A stretch of DNA of 64,000 bases from Pseudoxanthomonas sp. (GCF_002863005.1 NZ_PKDG01000021.1:1-64000); one strand, 5' to 3'; positions 41,129 through 49,554 are shown, numbered from the stretch's first letter. Notes: generated from the sequence alone by a model not told the origin. Translations and numbers: made by a program.

Positions 41129-41490
41129 CGACGACCGAACCGGCACCGCGTGTCTTCATCGTGGAAGACGAATCGATGCTGGTGATGCTGCTGGAAGACC
41201 TGCTGCCCACGCTGGGCTACGAGGTGGTGGGCAGCGCCGGCTCGGTGGAGCAGGCGCTGGCCGACCTGGCCGATGCGCAGATCGACCTGGCGGTGGTGGA
41301 CGTGAACCTGGCGGGGACGCAGTCGTTCCCGATCGCCGATGCGCTGCGCGAGCGCGGGGTGCCGTTCCTGTTCACCACCGGCTACGGCCAGCAGGGGCTG
41401 CCCGAGCGCTTCGCCGACGCGCACGTACTGGCCAAGCCGTTCCGTCGTCATGACATCGAAGCCGCGTTGACGCGCCTGCGCTCGGCCTAG
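41125..41490 (+). CDS. Single-domain response regulator
   Basis: A 121-residue receiver. Acidic pocket residues lie in IVEDES, the phosphoacceptor Asp in VVDVNLAG and the conserved Lys in LAKPFRRHDI. There is no output domain. Such receivers are typical partners of HWE kinases. Its ATG overlaps the kinase stop, so the two form a pair. Confidence 0.9.
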   Translation: MTTTEPAPRVFIVEDESMLVMLLEDLLPTLGYEVVGSAGSVEQALADLADAQIDLAVVDVNLAGTQSFPIADALRERGVPFLFTTGYGQQGLPERFADAHVLAKPFRRHDIEAALTRLRSA

Positions 41491-41543
41491 TCACCATCCG
41501 TACGTCTCGGCACGCGCAGCGCACGCGATGTGCGCGTGCGCGG

Positions 41544-41771
41544 TCAGGCGGGGGTGGGATCGTTGTCGCCGTGCACGTACGGCACGCCCAGCAGGCGCGA
41601 CAGCGCATGCAGCCGGCGCAGGGCCGCCGAGCGCAGATGCATGGGCGCTGCATCGTAGACCTGCGTCCACAAACCACGCAGGAAGGCATGCGGGTCGCCG
41701 ATGTCGGCGCCGGACCGGACCAGGAATTCGGCGTCGTTCAGACGCGCGTCGATGCGTTCTTGGCAGAGCAT
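41544..41771 (-). CDS. Small hypothetical protein
   Basis: A 75-residue open frame (MLCQERIDARLNDAEFLVRS onward) with a helical pattern and strong codon bias. It converges with the response regulator gene. No domain is recognised. Confidence rests on protein-like composition only. Confidence 0.5.
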   Translation of the reverse strand: MLCQERIDARLNDAEFLVRSGADIGDPHAFLRGLWTQVYDAAPMHLRSAALRRLHALSRLLGVPYVHGDNDPTPA

Positions 41772-41945
41772 GGAATGAATGTGGGGCGTGTCGCGTCAAC
41801 ATTCTGTGCTCGGCGTGCATGCGTGTTCAGCGCGCAGTCGCTTTGTTCATGCATCGTGACCGCAGGCTGAAAACGCACGCGCCACGCTCACGATCCGTCA
41901 ACGTATTCCTCCGCAGGCTGGTCGCTCGCAAGCGAGGAACCCGCC

Positions 41946-42131
41946 ATGGATCGCAAGACCCGGGACACCACACGCGTGTCGCCCAATCCGATCGAGGAAC
42001 AGCGTCGCCCCGATGGCGACGTCGTGCCCGGCGAATCGCCGGGCAAGCGCACCAACGACGAACGCAACGATCCCGCCGCCGAACCCGGCGCGAAGGACGG
42101 GCAACCTCGCCGACATCCCCCGCAGATCTGA
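41946..42131 (+). CDS. Small polar hypothetical protein
   Basis: A 61-residue, highly polar and probably disordered protein rich in Pro, Arg, Asp and Glu, starting MDRKTRDTTRVSPNPIEEQR. GAGGAA lies 7 bases before the ATG. It is the first of three small genes in the same direction with spacings of 9 and 31 bases. The function is unknown. Similar hydrophilic small proteins in this region (45986) suggest a stress-related theme. Confidence 0.6.
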   Translation: MDRKTRDTTRVSPNPIEEQRRPDGDVVPGESPGKRTNDERNDPAAEPGAKDGQPRRHPPQI

Positions 42132-42140
42132 GGACACACC

Positions 42141-42335
42141 ATGACCCCACTCGACAAACCGCTTCGCCGCGAGCTGACCCTGGGCGAGCAGGCCTACACG
42201 CTGACCATCGACCCCGCCGGCTTGAAGCTGGTGGAAAAAGGGCGCCGCAACGGCGTGGAAGTGCGCTGGGCCGATCTGGTCTCCGGCGACGCGGCCATCG
42301 CGGCGGCATTGCAGGCATCCACCTCGGACAAGTAA
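42141..42335 (+). CDS. Small hypothetical protein
   Basis: A 64-residue protein (TLGEQAYTLTIDPAGLKLVE) with a beta-hairpin-like then helical pattern, and AGG upstream. It resembles short uncharacterised xanthomonad proteins. It sits between the polar protein and the Pro-rich protein. Confidence 0.6.
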   Translation: MTPLDKPLRRELTLGEQAYTLTIDPAGLKLVEKGRRNGVEVRWADLVSGDAAIAAALQASTSDK

Positions 42336-42366
42336 GCGCGCCGTGTCGGCGCGCAGGAGCATCGTC

Positions 42367-42651
42367 ATGACACCTCGCATCGACATCGCCGCGCACGGCA
42401 CGCCGACGCCCACTGAGCCGGGCAAGCCGACACCGCCCGGCCAGCCCACGCCACCCGGCACGCCGTCCGAGCCCGGCAGGCCCAGTCCGCCGGGCACGCC
42501 GAGCGATCCGTATCGGCCGGAGGATCCGGGCAGGCCGCCGATGCCGCGCGACCCCGGCGATCCCGACGACACCCCGGTCGGCCCGGATCAACCCCCGGAC
42601 GATCCGGTCCACATCGACGATCCGCGCGAGCCGCGCAGCATCGCCGACTGA
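42367..42651 (+). CDS. Pro-Gly-rich repeat protein
   Basis: A 94-residue protein. Residues about 14-80 consist of PGxPxxP-type short repeats (PGKPTPPGQPTPPGTPSEPG), followed by an acidic PDDP tail. It has no signal peptide. GGAG lies 9 bases upstream. The repeat makes polyproline-II or collagen-like conformation likely. The function is unknown. Confidence 0.65.
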   Translation: MTPRIDIAAHGTPTPTEPGKPTPPGQPTPPGTPSEPGRPSPPGTPSDPYRPEDPGRPPMPRDPGDPDDTPVGPDQPPDDPVHIDDPREPRSIAD

Positions 42652-42740
42652 CCGCGCACCACCGCACCACTGCACCAGGACAGGGGAATCACGTAGACGA
42701 CTGTCAGCCCACAACGAACAAGGAATCCCACGGAGTGTTC

Positions 42741-43880
42741 ATGCGACTTGCCGATTTCATAGAGGAAAACACGCAGCAGATCCTCGACGATGCCGTCGAG
42801 TTCGCCGTCACGCAGGCCCCCGAAGGCGCGAAGCTGAACCACAAGCGGCTGCGCAACGACATTCCGTTGATCCTGCGCGAGATCGTGGCCGACCTGCGGA
42901 CGGAACAGAGTTCGGCGCAGCAGCACGCCAAGTCGCAGGGGCGGGCGCCGTCGCCGGCCGGTCCCGAATCCGCCGCGACCCGCCACGGACGCAGCCGTGC
43001 GGACGATGGGTTCGGCGTCAACCAGATGATCGCCGAGTACCGCGCGTTGCGCGCCTCGGTGCTGCGGCGGTGGGCGGCCGATGAAGCCCTGCTGGCCACC
43101 TCCATCGACGACATGGTCCGCTTCAACGAAGCCATCGACCAGGCCGTGGCCGAGTCGCTGGTGGAGTTCTCGCGCACGGTGGAGTCGTGGCGCAACGTCT
43201 TCCTCGGTGCACTGGGCCACGATCTGCGGGGTCCGCTCACTGCGGTGGTGGGCACGGCGGAATTCCTGCTGGACAGCACCCGTGGCACGCCGCACGCCCG
43301 GCAGGCCGAACGCATCCTCAACGGGGGCGTGCAACTGAGCCGCCTGGTCGACGGCCTGCTCGACTACAGCAAGAGCACGCTGGGCGCCGGCATGACGCTG
43401 CATCGTGCGCCCTGCGACCTGGCGGCGGCCGTCAGCGACGAAGTCGATCTGCTGCGCACGACGCTGCACGACGTCACCCTCACCCTGCATGTCGAATGCG
43501 ACGATGCGTCCGGCCACTTCGACGACGCCCGCCTGCGCGAGGCCGTGCACAACCTGGTCACCAACGCGGCAAAGTACGGCGAGGCGGGCGGCGACATCCG
43601 CGTCACCGTCGACGGCGACGAGGACAGCGCCTGCATCGCCGTCAGCAACGCAGGCGACGCACTGTCCACCGACGCCCTGAACGCGCTGTTCGATCCGTTG
43701 CGCCGCGGCTCCCGCCAGGCCCACCACGGTGAACACACCAGCCTGGGCCTGGGTCTGTTCATCGTGCGCGAGATCGCCTCCGCGCACGGCGGCGACGTCA
43801 CCGCCCGCGTGGAAGACGGACGCACGATCTTCGTCATCCGCCTGCCGCGCGAGAAGGAAGACGCCCCCGTCGCCGCGTGA
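42741..43880 (+). CDS. Sensor histidine kinase with RsbRD-type N-terminal domain
   Basis: A 379-residue cytoplasmic kinase. Residues 1-75 (LADFIEENTQQILDDAVEFA) resemble the RsbRD/non-heme globin-like sensor. A helical linker follows, then HisKA with GALGHDLRGPLTAVVGTAEF (phospho-His) near 160. The HATPase domain has N-box AVHNLVTNAAKYG and G-box LGLGLFIVREIA. No response regulator is adjacent. ATG 42741 has CGGAG in front; a GTG two codons earlier is possible. Confidence 0.87.
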   Translation: MRLADFIEENTQQILDDAVEFAVTQAPEGAKLNHKRLRNDIPLILREIVADLRTEQSSAQQHAKSQGRAPSPAGPESAATRHGRSRADDGFGVNQMIAEYRALRASVLRRWAADEALLATSIDDMVRFNEAIDQAVAESLVEFSRTVESWRNVFLGALGHDLRGPLTAVVGTAEFLLDSTRGTPHARQAERILNGGVQLSRLVDGLLDYSKSTLGAGMTLHRAPCDLAAAVSDEVDLLRTTLHDVTLTLHVECDDASGHFDDARLREAVHNLVTNAAKYGEAGGDIRVTVDGDEDSACIAVSNAGDALSTDALNALFDPLRRGSRQAHHGEHTSLGLGLFIVREIASAHGGDVTARVEDGRTIFVIRLPREKEDAPVAA

Positions 43881-43910
43881 GTCCGGGGGCAGCCGTCGAA
43901 CCAACACACG

Positions 43911-44200
43911 AATCTCCGCTCCCTTCTCCCCGTGACAACGGGGAGAAGGTGCCGAAGGCGGATGAGGGGCGTTGTCCCGTCAGCGCACGCCCACTCAATC
44001 TTCGATCCACAAGAATCTCCGCTCTCCTTCTCCCCGTGACAGCGGGGAGAAGGTGCCGAAGGCGGATGAGGGGCGCTGTCCCGTCAGCGCACGCCCACGC
44101 AACCTTCGATCCACACGAATCTCCGCTCTCCTTCTCCCCGTGACAACGGGGAGAAGGTGCCGAAGGCGGATGAGGGGCGCTGTCCCGTCAGCGCACGCCC
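43911..44200. repeat. Tandem array of three palindromic-repeat units, copies 7-9
   Basis: Three units start with AATCTCCGCT at 43911, 44014 and 44118, a period of about 104 bp. Each contains the CCTTCTCCCCGTGACAACGGGGAG palindrome family, AGGTGCCGAAGGCGGATGAGGGG, then GTCCCGTCAGCGCACGCCCAC. They differ by only a few substitutions. This is local amplification of the dispersed repeat with its flank. Confidence 0.9.
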
Positions 44201-44397
44201 ACTCAACCCGCGCGCACACATCGCACCCGTAGCGCACGCGCATCGCCCGCGCATTGCCAGATGTTGCCGCCCTGTATGCACCAACCTGAAGCCAGTGCAC
44301 ACGATGGTCACGCGCGATGGGGAAGATCGACTGCACGCCGCACGCAACGCTGCTTGCGTCGGTCTTTCCCCTCACTTATTTCAGCAAGGACATGACG

Positions 44398-45150
44398 ATG
44401 ACGCGCGATACCTCAGAACGTGATGCAAACCGTGATCCCCTTTCCGGCGCACCCGGCGCACACCCGGTCGGCGTGGGCGTGGGCGGCGTGGCCGGTGGCA
44501 TGGCCGCCGGTGCCGTGGCCGGCACCGTGTTCGGACCGATCGGTACGCTGATCGGCGCCGCCGCCGGCACCGTCATCGGCGCGGCCGCGGGCAAGGGCGT
44601 GGCCGAGCGGCTGGATCCCACCAGCGAAGTCGAGTACTGGCGCGAGACCTCGCGCACGCGTCCGTACTATTCGGACGAACACGACTTCCAGCGCGATTAC
44701 GCGGGCGTCTACCATGCCGGCGCGGTGGCCCGCGGCGAGTACCCCGAGCAGTCGTGGGAAGACACCGAGCGCCGCCTGCAGTCCGGCTGGGAAGAGCGTC
44801 GCGGCGAATCGCGGCTGGAGTGGGAGCAGGCGCGCCCGGCGCTGCAGGATGCCTGGGAGCGTGCGGACCGCACCTACAATGCCTACGCGCGCAGCGATGA
44901 GCAGTTCGCGCAGCGTTTCGATAGCGCGCCGTACCGCCAGGACGGCGACGACTTCGATGATTACCGCTCGGCCTATCGCTACGGCACCTATGCCCGCGCG
45001 CAGTACGCCGACCGCGAGTGGGACGACAGCCTGGCCAGCGATCTGGAACGCGGTTGGGACCGCGCCCGCGCCGGCTCGCGCCTGACGTGGGAGCGCGCCA
45101 AGCACGCCGTCGCCGACGCGTTCACGCTCGACCGCCAGCGTCCGCACTGA
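44398..45150 (+). CDS. Glycine-zipper protein with tyrosine-rich tail
   Basis: A 250-residue protein. Residues about 22-70 form a Gly/Ala glycine-zipper hairpin (GVGGVAGGMAAGAVAG and on) able to insert in membrane. The remaining 180 residues are polar with repeated Tyr, Trp and Arg and two related blocks (EYWRETSRTRPYYSDEHDFQ; DDFDDYRSAYRYGTYARAQY). It has no signal peptide. Such proteins are annotated as stress-associated in xanthomonads. AAGGA lies 7 bases before ATG 44398, favouring it over ATG 44392. Confidence 0.75.
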   Translation: MTRDTSERDANRDPLSGAPGAHPVGVGVGGVAGGMAAGAVAGTVFGPIGTLIGAAAGTVIGAAAGKGVAERLDPTSEVEYWRETSRTRPYYSDEHDFQRDYAGVYHAGAVARGEYPEQSWEDTERRLQSGWEERRGESRLEWEQARPALQDAWERADRTYNAYARSDEQFAQRFDSAPYRQDGDDFDDYRSAYRYGTYARAQYADREWDDSLASDLERGWDRARAGSRLTWERAKHAVADAFTLDRQRPH

Positions 45151-45233
45151 GTCATCGAACCGCATCGCGCCGCGTCTTCCTCGCGGAGACGCGGCGCCTG
45201 CCTGCCCTGTATTTGCACAAGGAGAGTCATCCC

Positions 45234-45635
45234 ATGAAGGCATTACCCACCGACGCCCTGGTTGTCGTGGCCGACGGCGAGGGCGCGCGCCTGTTCCGCA
45301 ACCGCGGTGAGAACGGCACGGTGTCGCTGCACCAGTACGACCTGCTCGAATTGATGAACCTGGACGACGACGGCCCCGCCGGCAGCATGCCGGGCGAGTC
45401 GTCCAGCCGGCAGATCGACGAAGCCACGTTCGCCAAGCAACTCGCGAAAGGGCTGAACTCCGGCGCGCTGCGGCAGCAGTACGACCACCTGGTGCTGGTC
45501 GCCGATCCGGTCACCCTCGGCCGCATGCGGCCGTTGCTGCACAAGGAAACCACGCAGCGCATCGTGGCGGAGATCGGCAAGGACCTGACCAACACGCGCC
45601 TGGATGCCATCGAACAGGCGCTCGCCGCGGCATGA
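45234..45635 (+). CDS. Host attachment family protein
   Basis: A 133-residue protein matching the family named 'required for attachment to host cells' (eRF1-like fold): VVVADGEGARLFRNRGENG at the start, SSSRQIDEATFAKQLAKGLN in the middle and YDHLVLVADPVTLGRMRPLL near the end. The real biochemical role is unclear. AAGGAG 10 bases upstream supports the ATG. Its stop overlaps the thioredoxin start. Confidence 0.82.
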   Translation: MKALPTDALVVVADGEGARLFRNRGENGTVSLHQYDLLELMNLDDDGPAGSMPGESSSRQIDEATFAKQLAKGLNSGALRQQYDHLVLVADPVTLGRMRPLLHKETTQRIVAEIGKDLTNTRLDAIEQALAAA

Positions 45636-45967
45636 CCTACCGCGCGGACTACCTGCCTACCGAGCCGACGCGCAGCGCGGTGGAGGCGATGCCGGGCAGG
45701 GTGCTGCTGGAGTTCGGTGCGTCCTGGTGCGGACACTGCCAGGGCGCGCAGGCCGCGATCCGCGACGTGATCGCGCGCATGCCGGGCCTGACCCATCTCA
45801 AGGTGGAAGACGGCAAGGGTCGTCCGCTCGGGCGCGCATTCGGTGTGCGCCTGTGGCCCACGCTCGTGCTGCTGGAACAGGGTCAGGAGCGCGCACGCGC
45901 CGTGCGGCCGGTCACGGCGGACGCCCTGCACGACGCACTCGCGGTCGCATCACCGCCCGATCGCTGA
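45632..45967 (+). CDS. Thioredoxin-like protein
   Basis: A 111-residue thioredoxin-fold protein with a CGHC active site (GASWCGHCQGAQ near residue 33) and the cis-Pro in LWPTLVLL near 78. It lacks a signal peptide, so it is cytosolic. The CGHC pair is more oxidising than the CGPC of classical thioredoxin. Coupled to the preceding gene by a four-base overlap. Confidence 0.88.
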   Translation: MTYRADYLPTEPTRSAVEAMPGRVLLEFGASWCGHCQGAQAAIRDVIARMPGLTHLKVEDGKGRPLGRAFGVRLWPTLVLLEQGQERARAVRPVTADALHDALAVASPPDR

Positions 45968-45985
45968 CGGCACGGCAGGCAGGGG

Positions 45986-46195
45986 TCAGCGCGGCACCGT
46001 ATCGCGCGCGTCCGGGTAATCGCGTCCGGGATCGCGGGGTGTCTTCTCCTCGTGCGGGATGTCGGGCTGATCGTGGTCTTTCCACGTCGCATCATCGTTG
46101 CGGTGCTTGTCGGGCGTGTTCGCCTTCTCGCCATCGCTGTGCGGGTTGGAACGCGTGCCGGGCGTCATGGGATCACTCGCGCGGTGGAGGGACAT
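45986..46195 (-). CDS. Small hydrophilic hypothetical protein
   Basis: A 69-residue, very polar open frame (NPHSDGEKANTPDKHRNDDA, then PHEEKTPRDPGRDYPDA). It looks disordered and is similar in style to the small protein at 41946. The start is uncertain: Met codons at 46204, 46195 and 46168 are all possible, and none has a strong Shine-Dalgarno. Confidence 0.5.
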   Translation of the reverse strand: MSLHRASDPMTPGTRSNPHSDGEKANTPDKHRNDDATWKDHDQPDIPHEEKTPRDPGRDYPDARDTVPR

Positions 46196-46356
46196 CGATT
46201 CCATGCCATCGGCGGTGATGGCAGGGTGAGGTAGTGATGTTCGGTCAGATCGCATGGGAGACGCGGCACAACGCGCAACACGCAACGCGCTCGAGCGTGC
46301 GCGCGGACTCCGCGGCTAGTCAGCCCGGCGCCCGAGCGGTGGCGGAAATGCCGAAC

Positions 46357-46393
46357 AAAAAAAGGCGCCTGCGGCCTCGTCTCCGCAGGCGCC
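46357..46393 (-). terminator. Rho-independent terminator
   Basis: On the minus strand an 11-bp GC stem (GGCGCCTGCGG/CCGCAGGCGCC) with an 8-base loop is followed by seven T. It closes the glycine-zipper gene. Confidence 0.88.
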
Positions 46394-46424
46394 CGGCGGG
46401 CACCTCAGGCGTCGCGCACCGCCG

Positions 46425-46784
46425 TCAGCGATAGACGCGCTCACAACGACGTTCGACGATGCGGTCGCCCTTCGTCTCCTGGCTGTTGCCCTGCACCTTG
46501 CGGCCGATCGCGCCGCCGGCGACGGCGCCGCCGACCGTGGCGACCTTCTTGCCATTGCCGCTGCCGATCTGGTTGCCGAGCAGGCCGCCGACGACGGCGC
46601 CGATGGCCGTACCGGCGACGCGGTTCGGATCGCGGGTGTTCTTCTGCACTTCGACATTGCGGCATTCGACCTTGCTGCCGTCGCTGAAGCGGCGGCCTTC
46701 ATCCTGCGGACCATAGTTCTGCGCGGCAGCGGCGGACATCACCGACAGCAGGCCGAGCGAGAGCAGGTAACGGGAGGTGGTCAT
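46425..46784 (-). CDS. Glycine-zipper 2TM-domain outer-membrane protein
   Basis: A 119-residue exported protein. The signal peptide ends near SAAAAQ. The conserved block RVAGTAIGAVVGGLLGNQIG and the AVAGGAIGRKVQG stretch form the glycine-zipper 2TM domain seen in SlyB/17-kDa antigen relatives. Two Cys (ECRNVEV and RRCERVY) flank the zipper. AGGAG is 8 bases before ATG 46784. A stress-responsive surface protein is likely. Confidence 0.85.
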   Translation of the reverse strand: MTTSRYLLSLGLLSVMSAAAAQNYGPQDEGRRFSDGSKVECRNVEVQKNTRDPNRVAGTAIGAVVGGLLGNQIGSGNGKKVATVGGAVAGGAIGRKVQGNSQETKGDRIVERRCERVYR

Positions 46785-46993
46785 GGCGGGTCTCCTGTGG
46801 GGTTGCAGGGTGAGGCTGCGCGGGGCGTCGCGAACGGCGGGTGAAATCGCGCGGTGCCGTTCATGCACCAGCGAACCATCCGTGACGCCTGCACGACAAA
46901 CATGACGCCGCGCTGACGGCTGGTGCCTGCGTTGACGCCGGCACCACGGCCCTGCGCCTAGCGTCGGGGCTTCACCGACCTGGACGCCACGCG

Positions 46994-47485
46994 ATGCATA
47001 CCCCTGAAGAACTCGAGAAGAAGTTGTGGAAAGCGGTCAAGTCCGATCGCACGATGATGATCGGCCTGGATGGGGCCGAAGATGGCCACACGCGTCCGAT
47101 GACGGCGCTGCTGGAGCACGAGGGTCGGGGTCCGTTGTGGATCTTCACCTCCACCGACAACCTGCTGGCGCAGCGCACCGCATCACCGCAGCGCGCCGTG
47201 GCCGCGTTCGCGTCGATGGGACATGACCTGTTCGCCAGCCTGCAGGGCTCGCTGGTGCGCGACGATGACCGTGCGGTGATCGAGCGCTTGTGGAATCCCT
47301 TCATCGCCGCGTGGTACGAGGACGGCAAGGATGATCCGAAACTGGCGCTGCTGCGTTTCGATGCCGAGCATGCGGAAATCTGGCTCAACGAGCACAGCCT
47401 GCTTGCGGGCGTGAAGCTGCTGTTCGGCGTCGATCCCAAGGAGGATTACCAGGACAAGGTCGCCGACGTCGATCTGCGCGGCTGA
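46994..47485 (+). CDS. PNPOx-like general stress protein
   Basis: A 163-residue protein of the pyridoxamine-5'-phosphate oxidase-like split-barrel family, general stress protein 26 type. MTALLEHEGRGPLWIFTSTD, the region VAAFASMGHDLFASLQGS and LWNPFIAAWYEDGKDDPKLALLR are characteristic. It probably binds flavin or F420-like cofactor; the substrate is unknown. Neighbours in this stretch are also stress-related. Confidence 0.88.
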   Translation: MHTPEELEKKLWKAVKSDRTMMIGLDGAEDGHTRPMTALLEHEGRGPLWIFTSTDNLLAQRTASPQRAVAAFASMGHDLFASLQGSLVRDDDRAVIERLWNPFIAAWYEDGKDDPKLALLRFDAEHAEIWLNEHSLLAGVKLLFGVDPKEDYQDKVADVDLRG

Positions 47486-47645
47486 TACGACACCGCGCAT
47501 AGGCCGGACGTCATGTGTCCCCCAACGGCACATGACTCCGGCCGTTTCCGCGTGGCCGGATGCAGGTAGGGCGTGCGTGACGTAGGGAGACCGATACGCT
47601 GGAACAGGGGCCAGGCGACGGTAATCACCCGAGGATACCTGCCCC

Positions 47646-47954
47646 ATGTTGTCGTATTCGCAGCATCACCTGCACACCCTGCTGGACCGCCTGGACGCCA
47701 GCGACGCCCGCACCACCGGCCAGTTGGAAGCCCTCACCGTGTGGGTTGCCGCGCTGGTGCAGACCCATCCCGACGGCGACCGCCTGCGCGCGTCCGCCCA
47801 GGCCTTGTCCGCACGCAATCCTTTCCGCGCGTTGTGCCAGTGCCAGGAGGAGGTAGCGGCCTACGACGCGACGTTCTGCCAGCTTCAGTCGCTGGCGCTG
47901 CCGGTCGATGTCGTGCCGCGCGTGCGCACCACCCCGTTGCCGCCGAACGTATGA
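47646..47954 (+). CDS. Hypothetical protein
   Basis: A 102-residue soluble helical protein (YSQHHLHTLLDRLDASDART, CQCQEEVAAYDATFCQLQSL) with three Cys. A GAGG lies 11 bases before the ATG. The family is unrecognised. Confidence 0.6.
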   Translation: MLSYSQHHLHTLLDRLDASDARTTGQLEALTVWVAALVQTHPDGDRLRASAQALSARNPFRALCQCQEEVAAYDATFCQLQSLALPVDVVPRVRTTPLPPNV

Positions 47955-48451
47955 GGCGCGTGTCGCCTGACCTGGGCCGTGGGCGCGTGATGCGCGCCAG
48001 ACGCCAGTGCGAAGGGAGTGCGCCCGCGCTCGTGCCGATGTGCACCGTGGGCGTGATGGCGGCGGTGGTGGCGGTGGTGGTGGCCACGATGCCTGACGTA
48101 CCGCTCTCGCCCCTCATCCGGCCTTCGGCCACCTTCTCCCCGCCTCGCGGGGAGAAGGGGACGGCGTGGGCGAGTGGGGAATCCGTTCGGGAAGAGGGTA
48201 CCGCGCCAGCGATCCTTCGACGGGGACGCACTTGCAGCCAAGCTGGGCGAAGCTAGGGCTTCGCACAACGGTACCCTTGTGGCCGCCGTGGCTGTTTCAC
48301 CTGGATCCGGCAGGCCGCTGCTGCGGCATCGACCACGTGTGCAGTGTCGCGCCGTGGTCGCAAAGACCGCGTCAATGCGCGCGTGTACTACACCGGAAAC
48401 TGGGCGACGCGTCACATGAGCAGGTGAACATTCGCTGTCTCGCGTGCGCGA
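47955..48451. other. Intergenic region
   Basis: About 500 bp with no convincing gene. It contains palindromic repeat copy 10 (48109-48157) and a 75-bp-spaced inverted pair AGGGTACC/GGTACCCT (48195-48202 and 48270-48277). Open frames across 48166-48483 lack a ribosome binding site and family-like sequence. Confidence 0.6.
48109..48157. repeat. Palindromic repeat, copy 10
   Basis: CCCCTCATCCGGCCTTCGGC, then CACCTTCTCCCCGCCTCGCGGGGAGAAGG. Confidence 0.85.
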
Positions 48452-48682
48452 TCACAGCCGGCACACGCAACGCAGCCGGATAGCGCCAGGCGTCGCGTCG
48501 TGCTGGCGCGCAGCGTCCTCGCGCAGTGTCGCCACGATGGCGTCGGCCGATGCCACCCCGCCGTCTACCTGCGCCGCCACCTGGCCCCAGGCGATGCAGT
48601 GTCCGCCTTCGTACACCTCATAGTCGGCGAAATAGCGGCGAACGGATGCGCGAGCGTCTGCGTCAGGTGCCGACGTGCACAT
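48452..48682 (-). CDS. Small hypothetical protein
   Basis: A 76-residue open frame starting MCTSAPDADARASVRRYFAD with YEVYEGGHCIAWGQVAAQ in the middle. Codon usage is core-like. Its start overlaps the end of the dehydroquinase-like gene by 20 bases, so it is probably the last gene of that operon. No family is recognised; the HCIAWGQ core with Cys and His is distinctive. Confidence 0.6.
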   Translation of the reverse strand: MCTSAPDADARASVRRYFADYEVYEGGHCIAWGQVAAQVDGGVASADAIVATLREDAARQHDATPGAIRLRCVCRL

Positions 48683-49103
48683 CGCACTCGCATTCCGTGC
48701 AGCCCAGTTGCTCGAGCGCGATTTCCAGCGCCAAGGCGTAACTGCGCGCACCGTAGCCATCGACGACCGCGAGGCGGCGGCCGGTGGCGGCGGGCAGGGC
48801 GCCTTCATCGAGCGTGTCGTGGACCTCCACGTACGGATGGGCCAGACCCTGCACCGCGCGCTGCAACAGCGGATGGTCGGTGAGCGCGCCGGGGTCGAGC
48901 AGCGTGGCGCGTACGCCCCACTCGTTGGCCAGACGCAAGGCGGTGAGGACCTCGGTGGTGGAGCTGCAACTGCGGACGGCGAGCGTCTGCCCAGCGCAGC
49001 CGGCGCGCTGCACCAGCGCGCCGAGCACCGACGGTGGCAACGGCGGCGGGGCTGACGTGAGGGCGTCGTGGCGCTCGGGGCCGCGGATGACGAGGATGGA
49101 CAT
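48663..49103 (-). CDS. Divergent type II dehydroquinase-fold protein, copy A
   Basis: A 146-residue protein aligned by eye with AroQ (type II 3-dehydroquinate dehydratase). MSILVIRGPE takes the place of ILxLNGPN, ATLLDPGALTDHPLLQRAV that of IINPGAYTHTSVALRDA, and HPYVEVHDT that of PFIEVHLSN. YGARSYALALEIA matches the final helix. The active-site Tyr/Arg loop and Asn of NPGAY are lost, although the EVH histidine remains, so catalysis is unlikely. A second copy lies immediately upstream. The role is unknown; a sensor or binding protein is possible. Confidence 0.55.
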   Translation of the reverse strand: MSILVIRGPERHDALTSAPPPLPPSVLGALVQRAGCAGQTLAVRSCSSTTEVLTALRLANEWGVRATLLDPGALTDHPLLQRAVQGLAHPYVEVHDTLDEGALPAATGRRLAVVDGYGARSYALALEIALEQLGCTECECDVHVGT

Positions 49104-49116
49104 GAGGGGCTCCGGC

Positions 49117-49554
49117 TCAGGCATGGAGGGTCTCCGCAGGGGCGGGATGCAGGCGACGCAGTGCGATGTGTAGCGCCATCGCGTAGGCACGCGGGAGATC
49201 GTTGCGCAGGATCACGGTCACCAGCGGTGCATGCTGGGGCTGTACGCGAGGTTCCAGCACGCGCGAGGCGTCGTCGTGCACTTCGATATAGGGTGCAGGC
49301 AGGCCGTCGAGTGCGTCGCGCACGGCACGGCTCTGGGTTGCGTCGTGCATCGCCAGGTCGCCGACGTCGAGCAGCAGCAGGTCGGTTCGCTCGCGGCGCG
49401 CGCGTCGCAGGCCGCTAACCAACTGGCGGACACTGGCGAAGGCGCGACAGCGCAATGACTGGCCGACGGCGTTCGCACGTTCAAGCAGCGGGCGGCCGAG
49501 GAGGGGGACGTCGGGGAGCGCGGCATGCGGGCCGCGCAGGATCAGGATGGACAT
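49117..49554 (-). CDS. Divergent type II dehydroquinase-fold protein, copy B
   Basis: A 145-residue paralog of the next gene: MSILILRGPH, LLLLDVGDLAMHDATQSRAV, PAPYIEVHDDAS and the closing PRAYAMALHIALRRL. The spacing matches AroQ throughout, but the catalytic loop and NPG motif are replaced. The EVH histidine is retained. The two copies are about 30-35% identical by eye and lie in tandem, 13 bases apart with the starts chosen here. No Shine-Dalgarno is evident before ATG 49554; a GTG at 49593 is an alternative. Confidence 0.5.
   Translation of the reverse strand: MSILILRGPHAALPDVPLLGRPLLERANAVGQSLRCRAFASVRQLVSGLRRARRERTDLLLLDVGDLAMHDATQSRAVRDALDGLPAPYIEVHDDASRVLEPRVQPQHAPLVTVILRNDLPRAYAMALHIALRRLHPAPAETLHA

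Noticed and set aside
41827-42714. Minus-strand frame across the small-gene cluster
   Set aside because: Antisense of three plausible small genes with good spacing and Shine-Dalgarno sites.
43911-44200. Tandem repeat considered as a CRISPR array
   Set aside because: Three 104-bp units with near-identical 'spacers' and no cas genes; it is a tandem duplication.
48166-48483. Open frame in the 48 kb gap
   Set aside because: Starts in a palindromic repeat, lacks a ribosome binding site and has low-complexity translation.
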